DNA from: Piscinibacter sp050175855
Lineage (GTDB): Bacteria; Pseudomonadota; Gammaproteobacteria; Burkholderiales; Burkholderiaceae_C
Assembly: GCF_050175855.1 (NCBI RefSeq)
Contig: NZ_JBFXIO010000173.1
Span: 1-10,244 of the forward strand
Length of the DNA stretch: 10,244 bases
Direction: 5' to 3'
Part shown: positions 1 through 7,868 of the stretch, in pieces
Position numbering within the stretch: position 1 is the stretch's first letter
Layout of the letters: each line of letters begins with the position of its first letter
Program-made: the position numbers and the translations under genes
The notes under the pieces: generated by a model
What the model saw: only the letters and a program-made list of their open reading frames with translations
What the model was told of the DNA's origin: nothing
The model's database searches: none

Positions 1-1
1 C

Positions 2-604
2 GCCCGCGGCGGCAGTTCGGCAACGGGCTACGTCCCCAGCGACAGTCCGCTCGGTCCGTCGCGGCCGCTACCGGAAACCATGGGCTGGCCCGATTCAACA
101 CTGAGGGAGCAGTACGACGCCAACCGGCGCGCGGCGGACGGCGCTGCACTCGGCCAACAGACCTCGGCAAATGAATCCGAGATCCGCGCACGCCAGACTC
201 GGCGGCGCGCCGTATCCGGCCAAGTGGTGGGCAACGACCTGGCCGGTCGCGTCGGTACCAGCGAAGCCGAGACGAAGGCAAAGATCGACAAGGCTCGCAC
301 GCAAGTCTCGCAGGAAGCCGGAACACTCAGCGAGAACTACAAGGCCTCGGTGCGCATCGGCAAGATCAGTCCCAACCACGGTGGCAACCGAGCGGTCTGG
401 GATACGGTGGGCGCCAACGCGAGCGAGCCGAACCTCGGCACTGCGCCCAAGGTCGAGCCGATCGGCGAATGGCACTTCGACAAAGACGGAGTTCCAGTCG
501 CGGGTCCCAAGCCCCAACCTGCGGTACCACCCCCGAAACCCGGAACTGCCGAAGACGTCGACCGCCCGAGAAAGGATCGAGGCGGCGCAACCGGTGAACG
601 GTGA
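2..604 (+). CDS. TraG-like ICE conjugal transfer protein, C-terminal part (5' end outside window)
   Basis: The frame is open from the left edge (codons from base 2) to a TGA at 602-604 and gives 200 visible residues. The internal ATG at 80 is probably not the real start, because the 26 codons before it read as plausible protein (GYVPSDSPLG..LPETMGWPDS). The fragment is hydrophilic and rich in Ala, Gln, Glu and Arg. It has a helical middle, a conserved-looking stretch (NHGGNRAVWDTVGAN, then IGEWHFDKDG) and a Pro/Lys-rich tail. This style matches, from memory, the C-terminal end of TraG-N-domain proteins in ICE type IV secretion clusters. In F-like systems such proteins sit in the inner membrane and act in mating-pair assembly and stabilisation. 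The membrane domain would lie left of the window. The gene converges on the defence operon, which would then be cargo beside the transfer module. The frame is secure; the family name is a moderate-confidence recognition. Confidence 0.6.
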   Translation, partial: ARGGSSATGYVPSDSPLGPSRPLPETMGWPDSTLREQYDANRRAADGAALGQQTSANESEIRARQTRRRAVSGQVVGNDLAGRVGTSEAETKAKIDKARTQVSQEAGTLSENYKASVRIGKISPNHGGNRAVWDTVGANASEPNLGTAPKVEPIGEWHFDKDGVPVAGPKPQPAVPPPKPGTAEDVDRPRKDRGGATGER

Positions 605-992
605 GCTACTCGTCGACTCGCGTCTTGCCAGCGCCGATCTCGAGGCTCCCGAGACCGTTTCGCGTCATGCGGCCTGGTGCGTCATCCCATTGTTGTGCAT
701 CCGACAAACCAAGCGTCGGTTCGCATGCATTCGTTTGACGCGCTCCTGAGGTGTCGTCAACGGGGACACCCACATGGATGGCAGCGCGAACTTGTGTCGC
801 GAGACTCGCCATGAAGCTCGACAGCTTGCTGATTCCGGACATAACCTGATCCGCTCACTCCGCGGAGAAAACGACGCTCATCCTACGCCCTCAGACGACG
901 CCAAGGACGACGTTTCCAGGACGACCGTCTGCAGGCAGGCTCGGAGAAGCGTAGCAACTTCGACCGGACCTCCCTCGCCGTCGCTGCCCGCT
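605..992. other. Intergenic junction between conjugation module and defence operon
   Basis: These 388 bases separate two convergent genes. I see no gene with family resemblance. A 78-codon minus-strand frame (606-842, ATG at 842) exists, but its product is unrecognised and the only upstream Shine-Dalgarno match is weak. The stretch holds a 6-bp stem (ggtgtc/gacacc, 750-770) and a 10-bp palindrome (858-867). Neither is followed by a T-run on either strand, so no intrinsic terminator can be called. A gene that often follows TraG in such elements (DUF3742 family, from memory) is not visible here. The stretch may be the scar of a cargo insertion, but no integrase, IS end or attachment repeat is visible. 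Confidence 0.6.
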
Positions 993-2120
993 CTACGGCG
1001 GCGCAACGGGACTGCCAGGGCTGGTCGCACGGCGCGTTGCTGCTTCTGTCGTCTTGCCCGGCAAAGTGGCAGCCTGAGTCGACTCGATGCGCGCGATCTT
1101 GGCTTCAAGTTCGGCAACCTGATCACGCAGGCGTTGAGCTTCCTTCACGGCGGCATCTCGCTGACTGCTGCCATCACGAACGGCGGCAATCAGTTCCGAC
1201 TGCCACCTCTCCCCGCCCGCGTTGTTGGTCTTGTCTTGGAAGTAGGACAAGCCCGAGAAGATCAACGCGAACAGGGCCAGCACCGCTGAAATGCCGACCG
1301 ACCAGACAGCGATGGTGATCTGCTTGCGCGTCGAGCGATCAGCCTTCTTGTCGCGCTCGTCCAGCTGTTCCAGCAGGACCGTTGCTGCCTCTGCGAGGTC
1401 CTTGAGCGTCTTGGCCGACTCAGCGGTCATCTTCCCGGTCAGCCTGACCATCTCGAGCTCTTCAGCTCGTTCGCGCGCCTGCCGAGCAAAGTGCTCGTTC
1501 ATCGCGTGGAAGTGATCCATGCTGGGCTGGTAAATCTCGACTGCTGGTGCGCTCTTGGTCAGTCGCTCGAACTCGCTGAGAGTCGACCCCAATATGGAAG
1601 AACTCTTGCGAACCTGATCGAAGATACTGCTAGTCGATGCCAGCATCTTCTCGTGCATCCTTCGTAGTTGCTGCGACTGCTCTTGGGCTTCGTGCTTCAG
1701 CAGTCGGTCCAGATAACCGACTGCCGATTCGGTACTTTCCCGCACAGGCTTCGCCGCTTCCTCGCCATCGACTCGTGGCCCACGCAGAAGCACAGCGGCA
1801 TAGACCTCAGCGACGTGCTCCACTTCGGCGTCAGAGAGCCGATCAACGTCCTTAGTCGCCAACGGCGGCCGTTCGTCCTTGAACCCCTTGGCTTCGACCA
1901 GGCTCGCTATGTGCGGCAGGAAAGCACGGATACGGGCGATCGGCTCGTCACTGGGCAGCGACTGCAAGGCGCCTAGGTCCGAACTTCGCAAGCCATACAG
2001 GTACAGCGTACCGACGGACGTCGGTACGCTGGTTGCCGGCCCAAACAGCAGATCGAGGTTGAGCCCCTTCTTCTTCGGGGCGCCGTGATTGCCGCTGGAG
2101 GAGTCGCCGTCCTGCGCCAT
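993..2120 (-). CDS. Membrane-anchored coiled-coil protein of unknown function, last gene of the operon
   Basis: The protein has 375 residues and I do not recognise its family. An N-terminal soluble part (about 1-115; basic APKKK at 14-18, then LYLYGLRSSDLGAL at 39-52) leads into a long charged helical region (about 125-262). One strong hydrophobic segment follows at about 268-294 (ITIAVWSVGISAVLALFALI), flanked by Lys/Arg. A second coiled coil lies at about 318-348, and the tail is rich in Pro, Thr and Ala. No signal peptide or catalytic motif is visible. I chose the ATG at 2120 over the GTG one codon upstream (2123), because the GGGAG at 2125-2129 is 4 nt from the ATG but only 1 nt from the GTG. 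The ATG shares its A with the ATPase stop (TGATG), so translation is probably coupled. Sampled GC (57% over 1501-1560) is below that of the ATPase gene. Inference: a membrane effector, pore component or anchor controlled by the ATPase. Confidence 0.85.
   Translation of the reverse strand: MAQDGDSSSGNHGAPKKKGLNLDLLFGPATSVPTSVGTLYLYGLRSSDLGALQSLPSDEPIARIRAFLPHIASLVEAKGFKDERPPLATKDVDRLSDAEVEHVAEVYAAVLLRGPRVDGEEAAKPVRESTESAVGYLDRLLKHEAQEQSQQLRRMHEKMLASTSSIFDQVRKSSSILGSTLSEFERLTKSAPAVEIYQPSMDHFHAMNEHFARQARERAEELEMVRLTGKMTAESAKTLKDLAEAATVLLEQLDERDKKADRSTRKQITIAVWSVGISAVLALFALIFSGLSYFQDKTNNAGGERWQSELIAAVRDGSSQRDAAVKEAQRLRDQVAELEAKIARIESTQAATLPGKTTEAATRRATSPGSPVAPP
2004..2031 (-). repeat. Perfect 12-bp inverted repeat (hairpin) inside the membrane protein gene
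   Basis: The arms cagcgtaccgac (2004-2015) and gtcggtacgctg (2020-2031) are exact reverse complements separated by 4 bases. In the mRNA this is a 12-bp stem with a GUCC loop, starting about 90 nt after the start codon, over residues 31-39 of the product. No U-run follows, so it is not an intrinsic terminator. It could be a translation or RNA-stability element, a protein-binding palindrome, or chance. Confidence 0.8.
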
Positions 2121-4969
2121 CACTCTCCCGACTCGAACTCGGCGTTCTTGAACTTCAGCACGTTGCAGTTCTCCTTCACCGCGCGCTGTAGCCCGTCATC
2201 GAAGCCGGTGGCTGATTCGGCCTGGATCTCGATGGCGATCTTCACCTTCACGCCGGTGCGCGTAGTGAACTGTTGGACGACCTCATCGACCAGGTCGGCG
2301 AACTGCTTCTTCGCCAGGATCGGGTCGAGCTCGATGCTGCCGTAGAACTGCTTCTTCAAGACCTGGCCGGCCGCGCCCGTGCCAGACGGATATCCGCCCT
2401 TGGCTGAGTCTTCGACACGGGGCGTATCGCCGCCGCCAGTGGTCACCGTCGTGGTGGATGCGCCCCCGCCCGTGACAGCGGTCTTGGCCCGCGAGGCTTC
2501 CTCTGCTGCACGCAGCGCCTCCGTGTAGGCCGCCGCGGCGAACGGCTCGATCAGCAGCAGCGACGAGTCCATGATTAGCGACGTGCGCTTGCCGTAGCTG
2601 AACCCGACGTAGCGACCGTCTTCCTTGCCCTGCGCGAAGCCGAAGAAGTCGCGGCTCTCAGCGCCCGCGGCCATCGTCAGCTGGAAGACCGTGTCGTCCT
2701 TCAGGCGGGGCAGGTACAGCTGCTGGCAGCTCTGCTGCCAGACGTTCAGAGCGCTGGTTTCCTTGGCATCGTCCTTCCAGAACCAGTCCTTCAGCACCTT
2801 GGCCAGGTGGATCGGCGCCCACTCGTTGATGAGCAGCTCGTTTTCCTTGAGCACGCGCTCAACCTCTTGCGCCCAGTTCTGCGCGCTCGGGTTGGCCTGG
2901 AAGTGCTCCCACCGCAGCTCGGACAGGCCCTTGCCGGGTCGTGCCTCCTGCATCGGTGCCACGATCCACCTGTAGGTCTCGCGGATCATGCGGCGTACGG
3001 TCTCCTCGGCCTGCTCCAGGCTGGCGTTTGCCTGCTTGGCCATTAGGTTGTCGAGGACGATGCGGTTGTCCTTGTAGTCGGCAACGATGCTGCGCCAAGC
3101 CAGGTACGAACGGACGTGGTCCTTCAGGCGGCTGACGCTGTCGTAATCGGCCGCCAGGAAGATCAGGCGGTTCTGCTTGAAGCGGGGCTGGTCGCCGCGC
3201 TTCTTCAGGATCTCGGCCGCGCGGTCGATTGCCAGGCTCTGGCCGCTCTTGCTGAAGGCGGCGTCGGGCGGTAGCACCACCAAACGCAGGGCCCAGTCAT
3301 CGGGAACGTCGCCGCTGTCGGTGAACACGTGGATGCCGCCGAACACCCCGCTGGCGAAGCCGCGCTGGACGCGCTCGCGGACGGTCGGGAACACGTCTTC
3401 CTTGTCCTGGAAGCGGCGCTTGCGCTCTTCCATCTCCCGCCGCAAGTTGGGCCGCGTATCGAGCCAGAAGCGGTTGTTGGCGTGGTTGAGGTAGTGCAGC
3501 CGGTCACCGAGCCGCCGAAGTGCGTCCTTGAACAGCCCGATCTGCTGGCCGGGCTGAACGATGCCAAGCATCACCCGCTCGAGCTCCAGACCGCGCACCA
3601 GCTGGTTCGTCGTGCTGGGCGCGCTGCCCAGGAACACTGAACGCGCCGCACGGCGACAGGCCTGCACGCTGCCGAAGCGGGTGTCCTTGTTCTCGATCTC
3701 GGTGGTCTCGGCGCGCTCACCGTCCACGTCGCGTTCGAGCACCGGGTCCCAGCCTTGGGGCAGGTAGTAGATGACCTCGTTACGCACATCGGCGTCGTAC
3801 AGCGGCAGGCTGCCCGGCATGATCAGCGGGTCGTTGTTGCCGTCCTTCCACAGGCGGTGGATCACCTTGGCCATCATCTTCAGCACGCCGCGGGTGCGCT
3901 GGAAGTTGTCCAGCGTGGACCAGTCTTCGTAGAGCCGGTCGAACACCTCGGGGTGGATGGGGTAGGCGTGGACCAGGCGTTCGAAGTAACGGCTCTCCTG
4001 CGTTTCCTGCGGAAAGTCGTCGCGGTTGGCGGTGTAGAAGTCCGCGAAGGCGCGGCACACCGACTCCATCGCCAGCTTGTCGTTGATCGACGCGAACAGG
4101 CGTCGCCGAACGATCTCGAAGGCCTCCTCAGTTGCCACCGGCTTCCACAGCGCCTGCACGCGGCCGAAGTAGTGCGCCAGCGCCTCCAGTGCCTTCACGC
4201 CGCGCTGGCTGCCAGCTTCCTTGTCCGACTCCGGCAGCGACGCCAGCAGCACCGCCGTCGGCACGGCCTTCAGAGCCTCGGTCAGCGCCTGCACGAACGA
4301 CAGGTTGGAGTCGAAGGTACCCCCGGTGAGAGCCTTGCCTTCTTCGAACTGGCGCACATACGCCACCAGCTCGTCGATGAGGATCACGCACGGCGCACAC
4401 CGCGCCAGCAGAGTCTCCAGCACCGCCTTACCCGGCGAAGTGCCCGAAGTGTCGGCATCGGCCACAAGGGCGTAGCCTTCCGCGCCGCCCAGCTGCCACG
4501 CCAGGTCGCCCCACAGCGTGCGCACCGCCTGCCCATCGCGCTTGATAGGCTGATTCGGTGCTGACTTGTTGCCGTCGAGCACTGCCACGCGGGCGCGCGG
4601 CAGTTCTACAACCTGCGCCGCGCTTAGGATCTCGCCCACGCCCTGAAGGTCGCTGGCCGCCGCCTCGCCCTTGGCCAGGTGATAGACCGCCAGCATCGTG
4701 TGCGTCTTGCCGCCACCAAAGGCCGTCTGCAGCTGGATGACCGGGTCGCCGCCTTTGCCCGAGAGTCGCCGAACCACCGAGTCCAGCAGCAAGCGCATGC
4801 CCTCGGTGATGAAGGTGCGCTGGAAGAACAGCACCGGGTTCTGGTACTCGCTCGTTGCTGTGCCCGCGTGCACACGCGAGAGATCGGCCGCGAACTCAGC
4901 CTGCTGGAACGTGCCCTTGAGCACGTCCTCGTGCGGTACGGCGACTTCGCGCCAGGGTTTCAAAGCCAT
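2120..4969 (-). CDS. DUF499 family AAA+-like ATPase, anti-phage associated
   Basis: The protein has 949 residues, in the usual size range of DUF499 proteins. The P-loop is AFGGGKTHT at 83-91 (Lys88, Thr89), preceded by the beta-strand VIQLQ. Walker B is CVILIDELVAYV at 194-205 (Asp199, Glu200). The N-terminal stretch (PHEDVLKGTF, then EFAADLSRV) and the early VLDGNKSAPN segment are typical of the family. The middle (about 280-820) is a long, mostly helical region. A Gly/Thr/Ser-rich linker (about 826-866) joins a separate C-terminal domain (about 867-949) that starts near QFYGSIELDP. The ATG at 4969 is preceded 5 nt upstream by GGGGAA. The protein is cytoplasmic and probably hydrolyses ATP to drive conformational signalling or DNA handling with the methylase made just upstream. 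In defence operons DUF499 genes regularly accompany DUF1156 methylases. The exact activity is unknown. Confidence 0.9.
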   Translation of the reverse strand: MALKPWREVAVPHEDVLKGTFQQAEFAADLSRVHAGTATSEYQNPVLFFQRTFITEGMRLLLDSVVRRLSGKGGDPVIQLQTAFGGGKTHTMLAVYHLAKGEAAASDLQGVGEILSAAQVVELPRARVAVLDGNKSAPNQPIKRDGQAVRTLWGDLAWQLGGAEGYALVADADTSGTSPGKAVLETLLARCAPCVILIDELVAYVRQFEEGKALTGGTFDSNLSFVQALTEALKAVPTAVLLASLPESDKEAGSQRGVKALEALAHYFGRVQALWKPVATEEAFEIVRRRLFASINDKLAMESVCRAFADFYTANRDDFPQETQESRYFERLVHAYPIHPEVFDRLYEDWSTLDNFQRTRGVLKMMAKVIHRLWKDGNNDPLIMPGSLPLYDADVRNEVIYYLPQGWDPVLERDVDGERAETTEIENKDTRFGSVQACRRAARSVFLGSAPSTTNQLVRGLELERVMLGIVQPGQQIGLFKDALRRLGDRLHYLNHANNRFWLDTRPNLRREMEERKRRFQDKEDVFPTVRERVQRGFASGVFGGIHVFTDSGDVPDDWALRLVVLPPDAAFSKSGQSLAIDRAAEILKKRGDQPRFKQNRLIFLAADYDSVSRLKDHVRSYLAWRSIVADYKDNRIVLDNLMAKQANASLEQAEETVRRMIRETYRWIVAPMQEARPGKGLSELRWEHFQANPSAQNWAQEVERVLKENELLINEWAPIHLAKVLKDWFWKDDAKETSALNVWQQSCQQLYLPRLKDDTVFQLTMAAGAESRDFFGFAQGKEDGRYVGFSYGKRTSLIMDSSLLLIEPFAAAAYTEALRAAEEASRAKTAVTGGGASTTTVTTGGGDTPRVEDSAKGGYPSGTGAAGQVLKKQFYGSIELDPILAKKQFADLVDEVVQQFTTRTGVKVKIAIEIQAESATGFDDGLQRAVKENCNVLKFKNAEFESGE
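2125..2129 (-). promoter_or_regulatory. Ribosome binding site deciding the start of the membrane protein gene
   Basis: On the minus strand GGGAG is followed by AGTG and then ATG. The site lies inside the last codons of the ATPase gene. Its spacing favours the ATG at 2120 over the in-frame GTG at 2123, and it fits coupled translation across the TGATG overlap. Confidence 0.6.
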
Positions 4970-4982
4970 GGTGGTTCCCCGA

Positions 4983-7868
4983 TCAGATATCCAGCTGTGC
5001 CTGCGAGCCGATCACGCCAGCCTCGCCAGCTGCTTGCTCGATGCCGCTCCAGGCCGTGACGAGTTCGTTGTACGCGCGGGCGTCGTCTGCCCAACCCTTG
5101 CGCTCGCACAGCGTGTAGAGCCTGTAGGCCAAGGCACGAATCGGCTCCGCGCGAGCTGGCATGCGGGCCAGCAATGCACCTGCCGCCGATTCGCCTTCCT
5201 GATTCAGCGCGCGAATCAAGTGGTGCAGCGCTTCCCAAACGGGCAGCCGACTGTCCGTTTCGGGTGACCAGTCGCGCGGCAGATCGATCCAACGCAGCAG
5301 GCGCAACTCCCCTTTGCCGGAGGCCACAACGCCCGTGGCTTGGAGGCCGTCAACGCTGGTCCCTTTGGCGCGGGCAAGCACGTCGGCCTCACCGAAGCGA
5401 CCAGTGGCCCAGCCTTGCTGCTCGAACCAGTGCAGGCAGAACTGTGTGTCGTGGTCGAAATCGTCCTCGGCCAAGAAACGGTTGATCAGCTGCAGCGCAG
5501 TGCGTACACGCATTGGCGTGCCGTCAGCCTCCAGCACGGCAGCGTATTGGCTGAAGATTGACATGCCAGGACCTATGATGGCCTGCGATAGGTCCACTGG
5601 CGTCACGGGCGAATTGACGCCACCGCGCGTCATCTCGTCCAGCGCCTCGGGAAGTGCGGCGTTGAGTTCGCGAATGAACTCCCGGCGCGACACCGCGGAG
5701 GCGTCGACTGGGCGCTGGCGGCAGACCAAGATGATGCTGGAGGCAAGTGCGTTGGTCTCGGCGCCCACCATCCGACGCTCAAGTTCAGTCCGCATCGGCC
5801 ATGTCCCCGTAACCGAGAAGCCAGCGTCAATCACAGCCTGAAGAAAAGTCTCCCATCCGGTACTAGACGTACCACTGTCGCTCTTTGTCTCGCTCTGCTT
5901 AAACGCGTAGTAAATCGTCACAGGAAACGCTGGATGCGCCTTCTGCGCTAAGTTGTGCATGGCTTGCGTCATGCCATCAAGGAAGAAGGCCTCAGCCTTG
6001 TCCTTGCTTCCGTGCCGATAGGCTGCGGCAACCAACTCATCCGCTTTGGGTACCGATAGCGTGGCGAAGAGACTTGGGAAGGTTGACCGCAGGCTTTTGC
6101 GCATCCAGACGTAGAAGAAGTCCGATAGGTCAGCGTATGCAATGTTGTCGTAGTAAGGCGGATCTGTTGAAACGACTCGGTTCATCGACAGGACCTGAGT
6201 TTGAGCGTCCGCCTGTTCAGCTCGGCCCGCGATCACAGGCCTCATCTCACTCAGGGCATCAGTGATTGACTTGATGCCACCGTCGAAATTCCCGCTGGAA
6301 TCAGATAGCGGGTTGCTTTCAGCGAAGTCCCAGGTCATCGGAAGGGACTGCCGTCCGAACGTGTTGCGCGCATGTTCGCGGAGGCTCGCCCAGGCGCACA
6401 AGTTTGAATTGCGATCACTGACCTTGTCGATTGCGAAAGCCAAGTAGACGCCCACCGCTTCCGCGTACGCCCTCGCACCGATTCCGCCTGCATCCAGTCC
6501 GATACCGTCGTCGGATAGGCCGGCGGCCAGGGCGTCGGCCTTCACCTTGGCGGTCGTCAGGTCCACAAGGTCCGAGAAGGTGGTTAGCGCAACCAGCTGG
6601 CGTGGTGTGAAGAGGTCTCCCCACTCCTTCAAGCCGTAGGGCACGCAAGTGCCACCCGTCAGGCGAGCAGGCACGTCGCCAGATGGTTTCCATCTCGGCT
6701 GCGCCCGTCGAGCAATGTCCTCTTGCCCTTCGGTCGGTGCCAGATAGATGCGGCCTCGCGCACCTTCCGCAACGATAGCCATCAAACGCGCACCCATGCG
6801 ACCGGCCTGCCCTTCGGCCTTGATGTAGTCGCCACCGATAGGGGTGTCCGACAAGACGCAGCGGAAGTTTGCGCCGCGTCCAGCTGCCTTGGTGCCCTCC
6901 TTTGCTTCTTCGGGGGGCTTGCCCACCTCAACGGTAAAGCGGTAGCTATCACCGACGACCACGGGCAGCACATAGGCCTCCTTGCCCTCCTTGCTGGACA
7001 GGACAAAGGTTGACGCCAGAGGTACGTCCACGTGCGAGTAGGCCGGGTTGGGACTTTTGACGGTGCGTGCCCACAACCAGGCGATGACCGTGAGTTTCTG
7101 GCCCAGCAGAGGCTTCAGGTCTGGGCGCTCCGACGCGATGGCTGCGGTGATCTCCAGCGGCGGGTAGAGGTGACCGATGCGTTTCCTAGCTTCGTCTCGC
7201 ATCCAAGCGCCGTAACGACGCACATCCTCGGCCAGCCCCTTGGCCCCAGACCAATCCACGTGCAGCTGAGCCTGACGCTCTCCTGCAGGCAGTGGCCCTA
7301 CGGGCGCGCATCCGGAGAATCGGGACGGGATCTCGATCATGGCCTTGTTAATGCTCACGGCCACTGGGTTGAGGTCGGAAGCAAAGCTCTCCAGCCCGAG
7401 GCGCTGCGCCTCTAGGGGTAACGCTCCGCCGCCAGCAAAGGGATCGTGAAATGCGGGCAGCTGGTCGGGGTTGAACAATTCAGCTGCCTGCGGGTGGCTC
7501 TTGTTCAGTTCGCAGACCTCGCGCCAGCTGCGCCGGATCTCGGCACGGGCGCGCTCCAACACGTCTTCGTTGTTGGTGTTCTCCCACTGAACCAGCTCTT
7601 CGATGATCTTGAACAGGCGCTCCCGTGCCAACGTGGCTCTTTCCTTGTTCACGCCATAGCGAAACCCGCCGCCCTGCTGATAGCCCGGGTCGTTGACCAT
7701 CTGCGCAAAGATTACGGCGCGCGCTGCAGCGAGAGGGCGCCGCGCCCACCACAGGTGCATGGTCGACGGATGGCCATGCCGAATCGACTTCTCGCGTGCG
7801 GCCGCAACGTTGATGGCATCGAGCGGCAGCGCGACCTCGATCAGCTTCTTGGGTGTCTTGATGTTCAT
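4983..7868 (-). CDS. DUF1156 family DNA methyltransferase, anti-phage associated
   Basis: The protein has 961 residues. The N-terminus carries the DUF1156 signature (IEVALPLDAIN at 10-20, then STMHLWWARRPLAAAR at 35-50). The SAM-binding motif I is HDPFAGGGALPLEA at 141-154, followed by the acidic DLNPVAV at 165-171. The catalytic motif IV is STDPPYYDN at 567-575, of the amino-methyltransferase type (N6-adenine or N4-cytosine). Motif I precedes motif IV by about 420 residues, an unusually long gap that may hold the target-recognition part. A VTIYYAFKQ block follows, and the C-terminal 200 residues are an additional, mostly helical domain. The ATG at 7868 directly follows the stop of the upstream gene, with AAGGA 7 nt before it. 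It probably modifies host DNA so the system tolerates self; it might instead act on incoming DNA. Target sequence and methylated base cannot be read from sequence. Confidence 0.9.
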   Translation of the reverse strand: MNIKTPKKLIEVALPLDAINVAAAREKSIRHGHPSTMHLWWARRPLAAARAVIFAQMVNDPGYQQGGGFRYGVNKERATLARERLFKIIEELVQWENTNNEDVLERARAEIRRSWREVCELNKSHPQAAELFNPDQLPAFHDPFAGGGALPLEAQRLGLESFASDLNPVAVSINKAMIEIPSRFSGCAPVGPLPAGERQAQLHVDWSGAKGLAEDVRRYGAWMRDEARKRIGHLYPPLEITAAIASERPDLKPLLGQKLTVIAWLWARTVKSPNPAYSHVDVPLASTFVLSSKEGKEAYVLPVVVGDSYRFTVEVGKPPEEAKEGTKAAGRGANFRCVLSDTPIGGDYIKAEGQAGRMGARLMAIVAEGARGRIYLAPTEGQEDIARRAQPRWKPSGDVPARLTGGTCVPYGLKEWGDLFTPRQLVALTTFSDLVDLTTAKVKADALAAGLSDDGIGLDAGGIGARAYAEAVGVYLAFAIDKVSDRNSNLCAWASLREHARNTFGRQSLPMTWDFAESNPLSDSSGNFDGGIKSITDALSEMRPVIAGRAEQADAQTQVLSMNRVVSTDPPYYDNIAYADLSDFFYVWMRKSLRSTFPSLFATLSVPKADELVAAAYRHGSKDKAEAFFLDGMTQAMHNLAQKAHPAFPVTIYYAFKQSETKSDSGTSSTGWETFLQAVIDAGFSVTGTWPMRTELERRMVGAETNALASSIILVCRQRPVDASAVSRREFIRELNAALPEALDEMTRGGVNSPVTPVDLSQAIIGPGMSIFSQYAAVLEADGTPMRVRTALQLINRFLAEDDFDHDTQFCLHWFEQQGWATGRFGEADVLARAKGTSVDGLQATGVVASGKGELRLLRWIDLPRDWSPETDSRLPVWEALHHLIRALNQEGESAAGALLARMPARAEPIRALAYRLYTLCERKGWADDARAYNELVTAWSGIEQAAGEAGVIGSQAQLDI

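Noticed and set aside
606..842. Minus-strand 78-codon frame in the intergenic region
   Set aside because: Only a weak ribosome site, no recognisable features and no neighbour of similar kind; kept only as a remark in the intergenic entry.
858..867. Ten-base palindrome ctccgcggag followed by four A
   Set aside because: No loop and no T-run in the direction of either gene; too short for a terminator or operator call.
774..1289. Plus-strand open frame of 171 codons spanning the junction
   Set aside because: More than half overlaps the end of the membrane protein gene antisense, and no recognisable protein features appear.
2121..2123. GTG as start of the membrane protein gene
   Set aside because: The Shine-Dalgarno-like GGGAG leaves only one base before it, while the next codon is ATG with better spacing.
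2723..2741. Eight-base inverted repeat with 3-base loop in the ATPase gene
   Set aside because: It arises from neighbouring Gln/Ser/Cys codons with CAG-type repeats and is close to chance expectation.
3755..4564. Plus-strand open frame of 269 codons
   Set aside because: Antisense to the DUF499 ATPase including its Walker B region; composition is His/Arg/Gln/Val-rich as expected from a GC-rich shadow frame.
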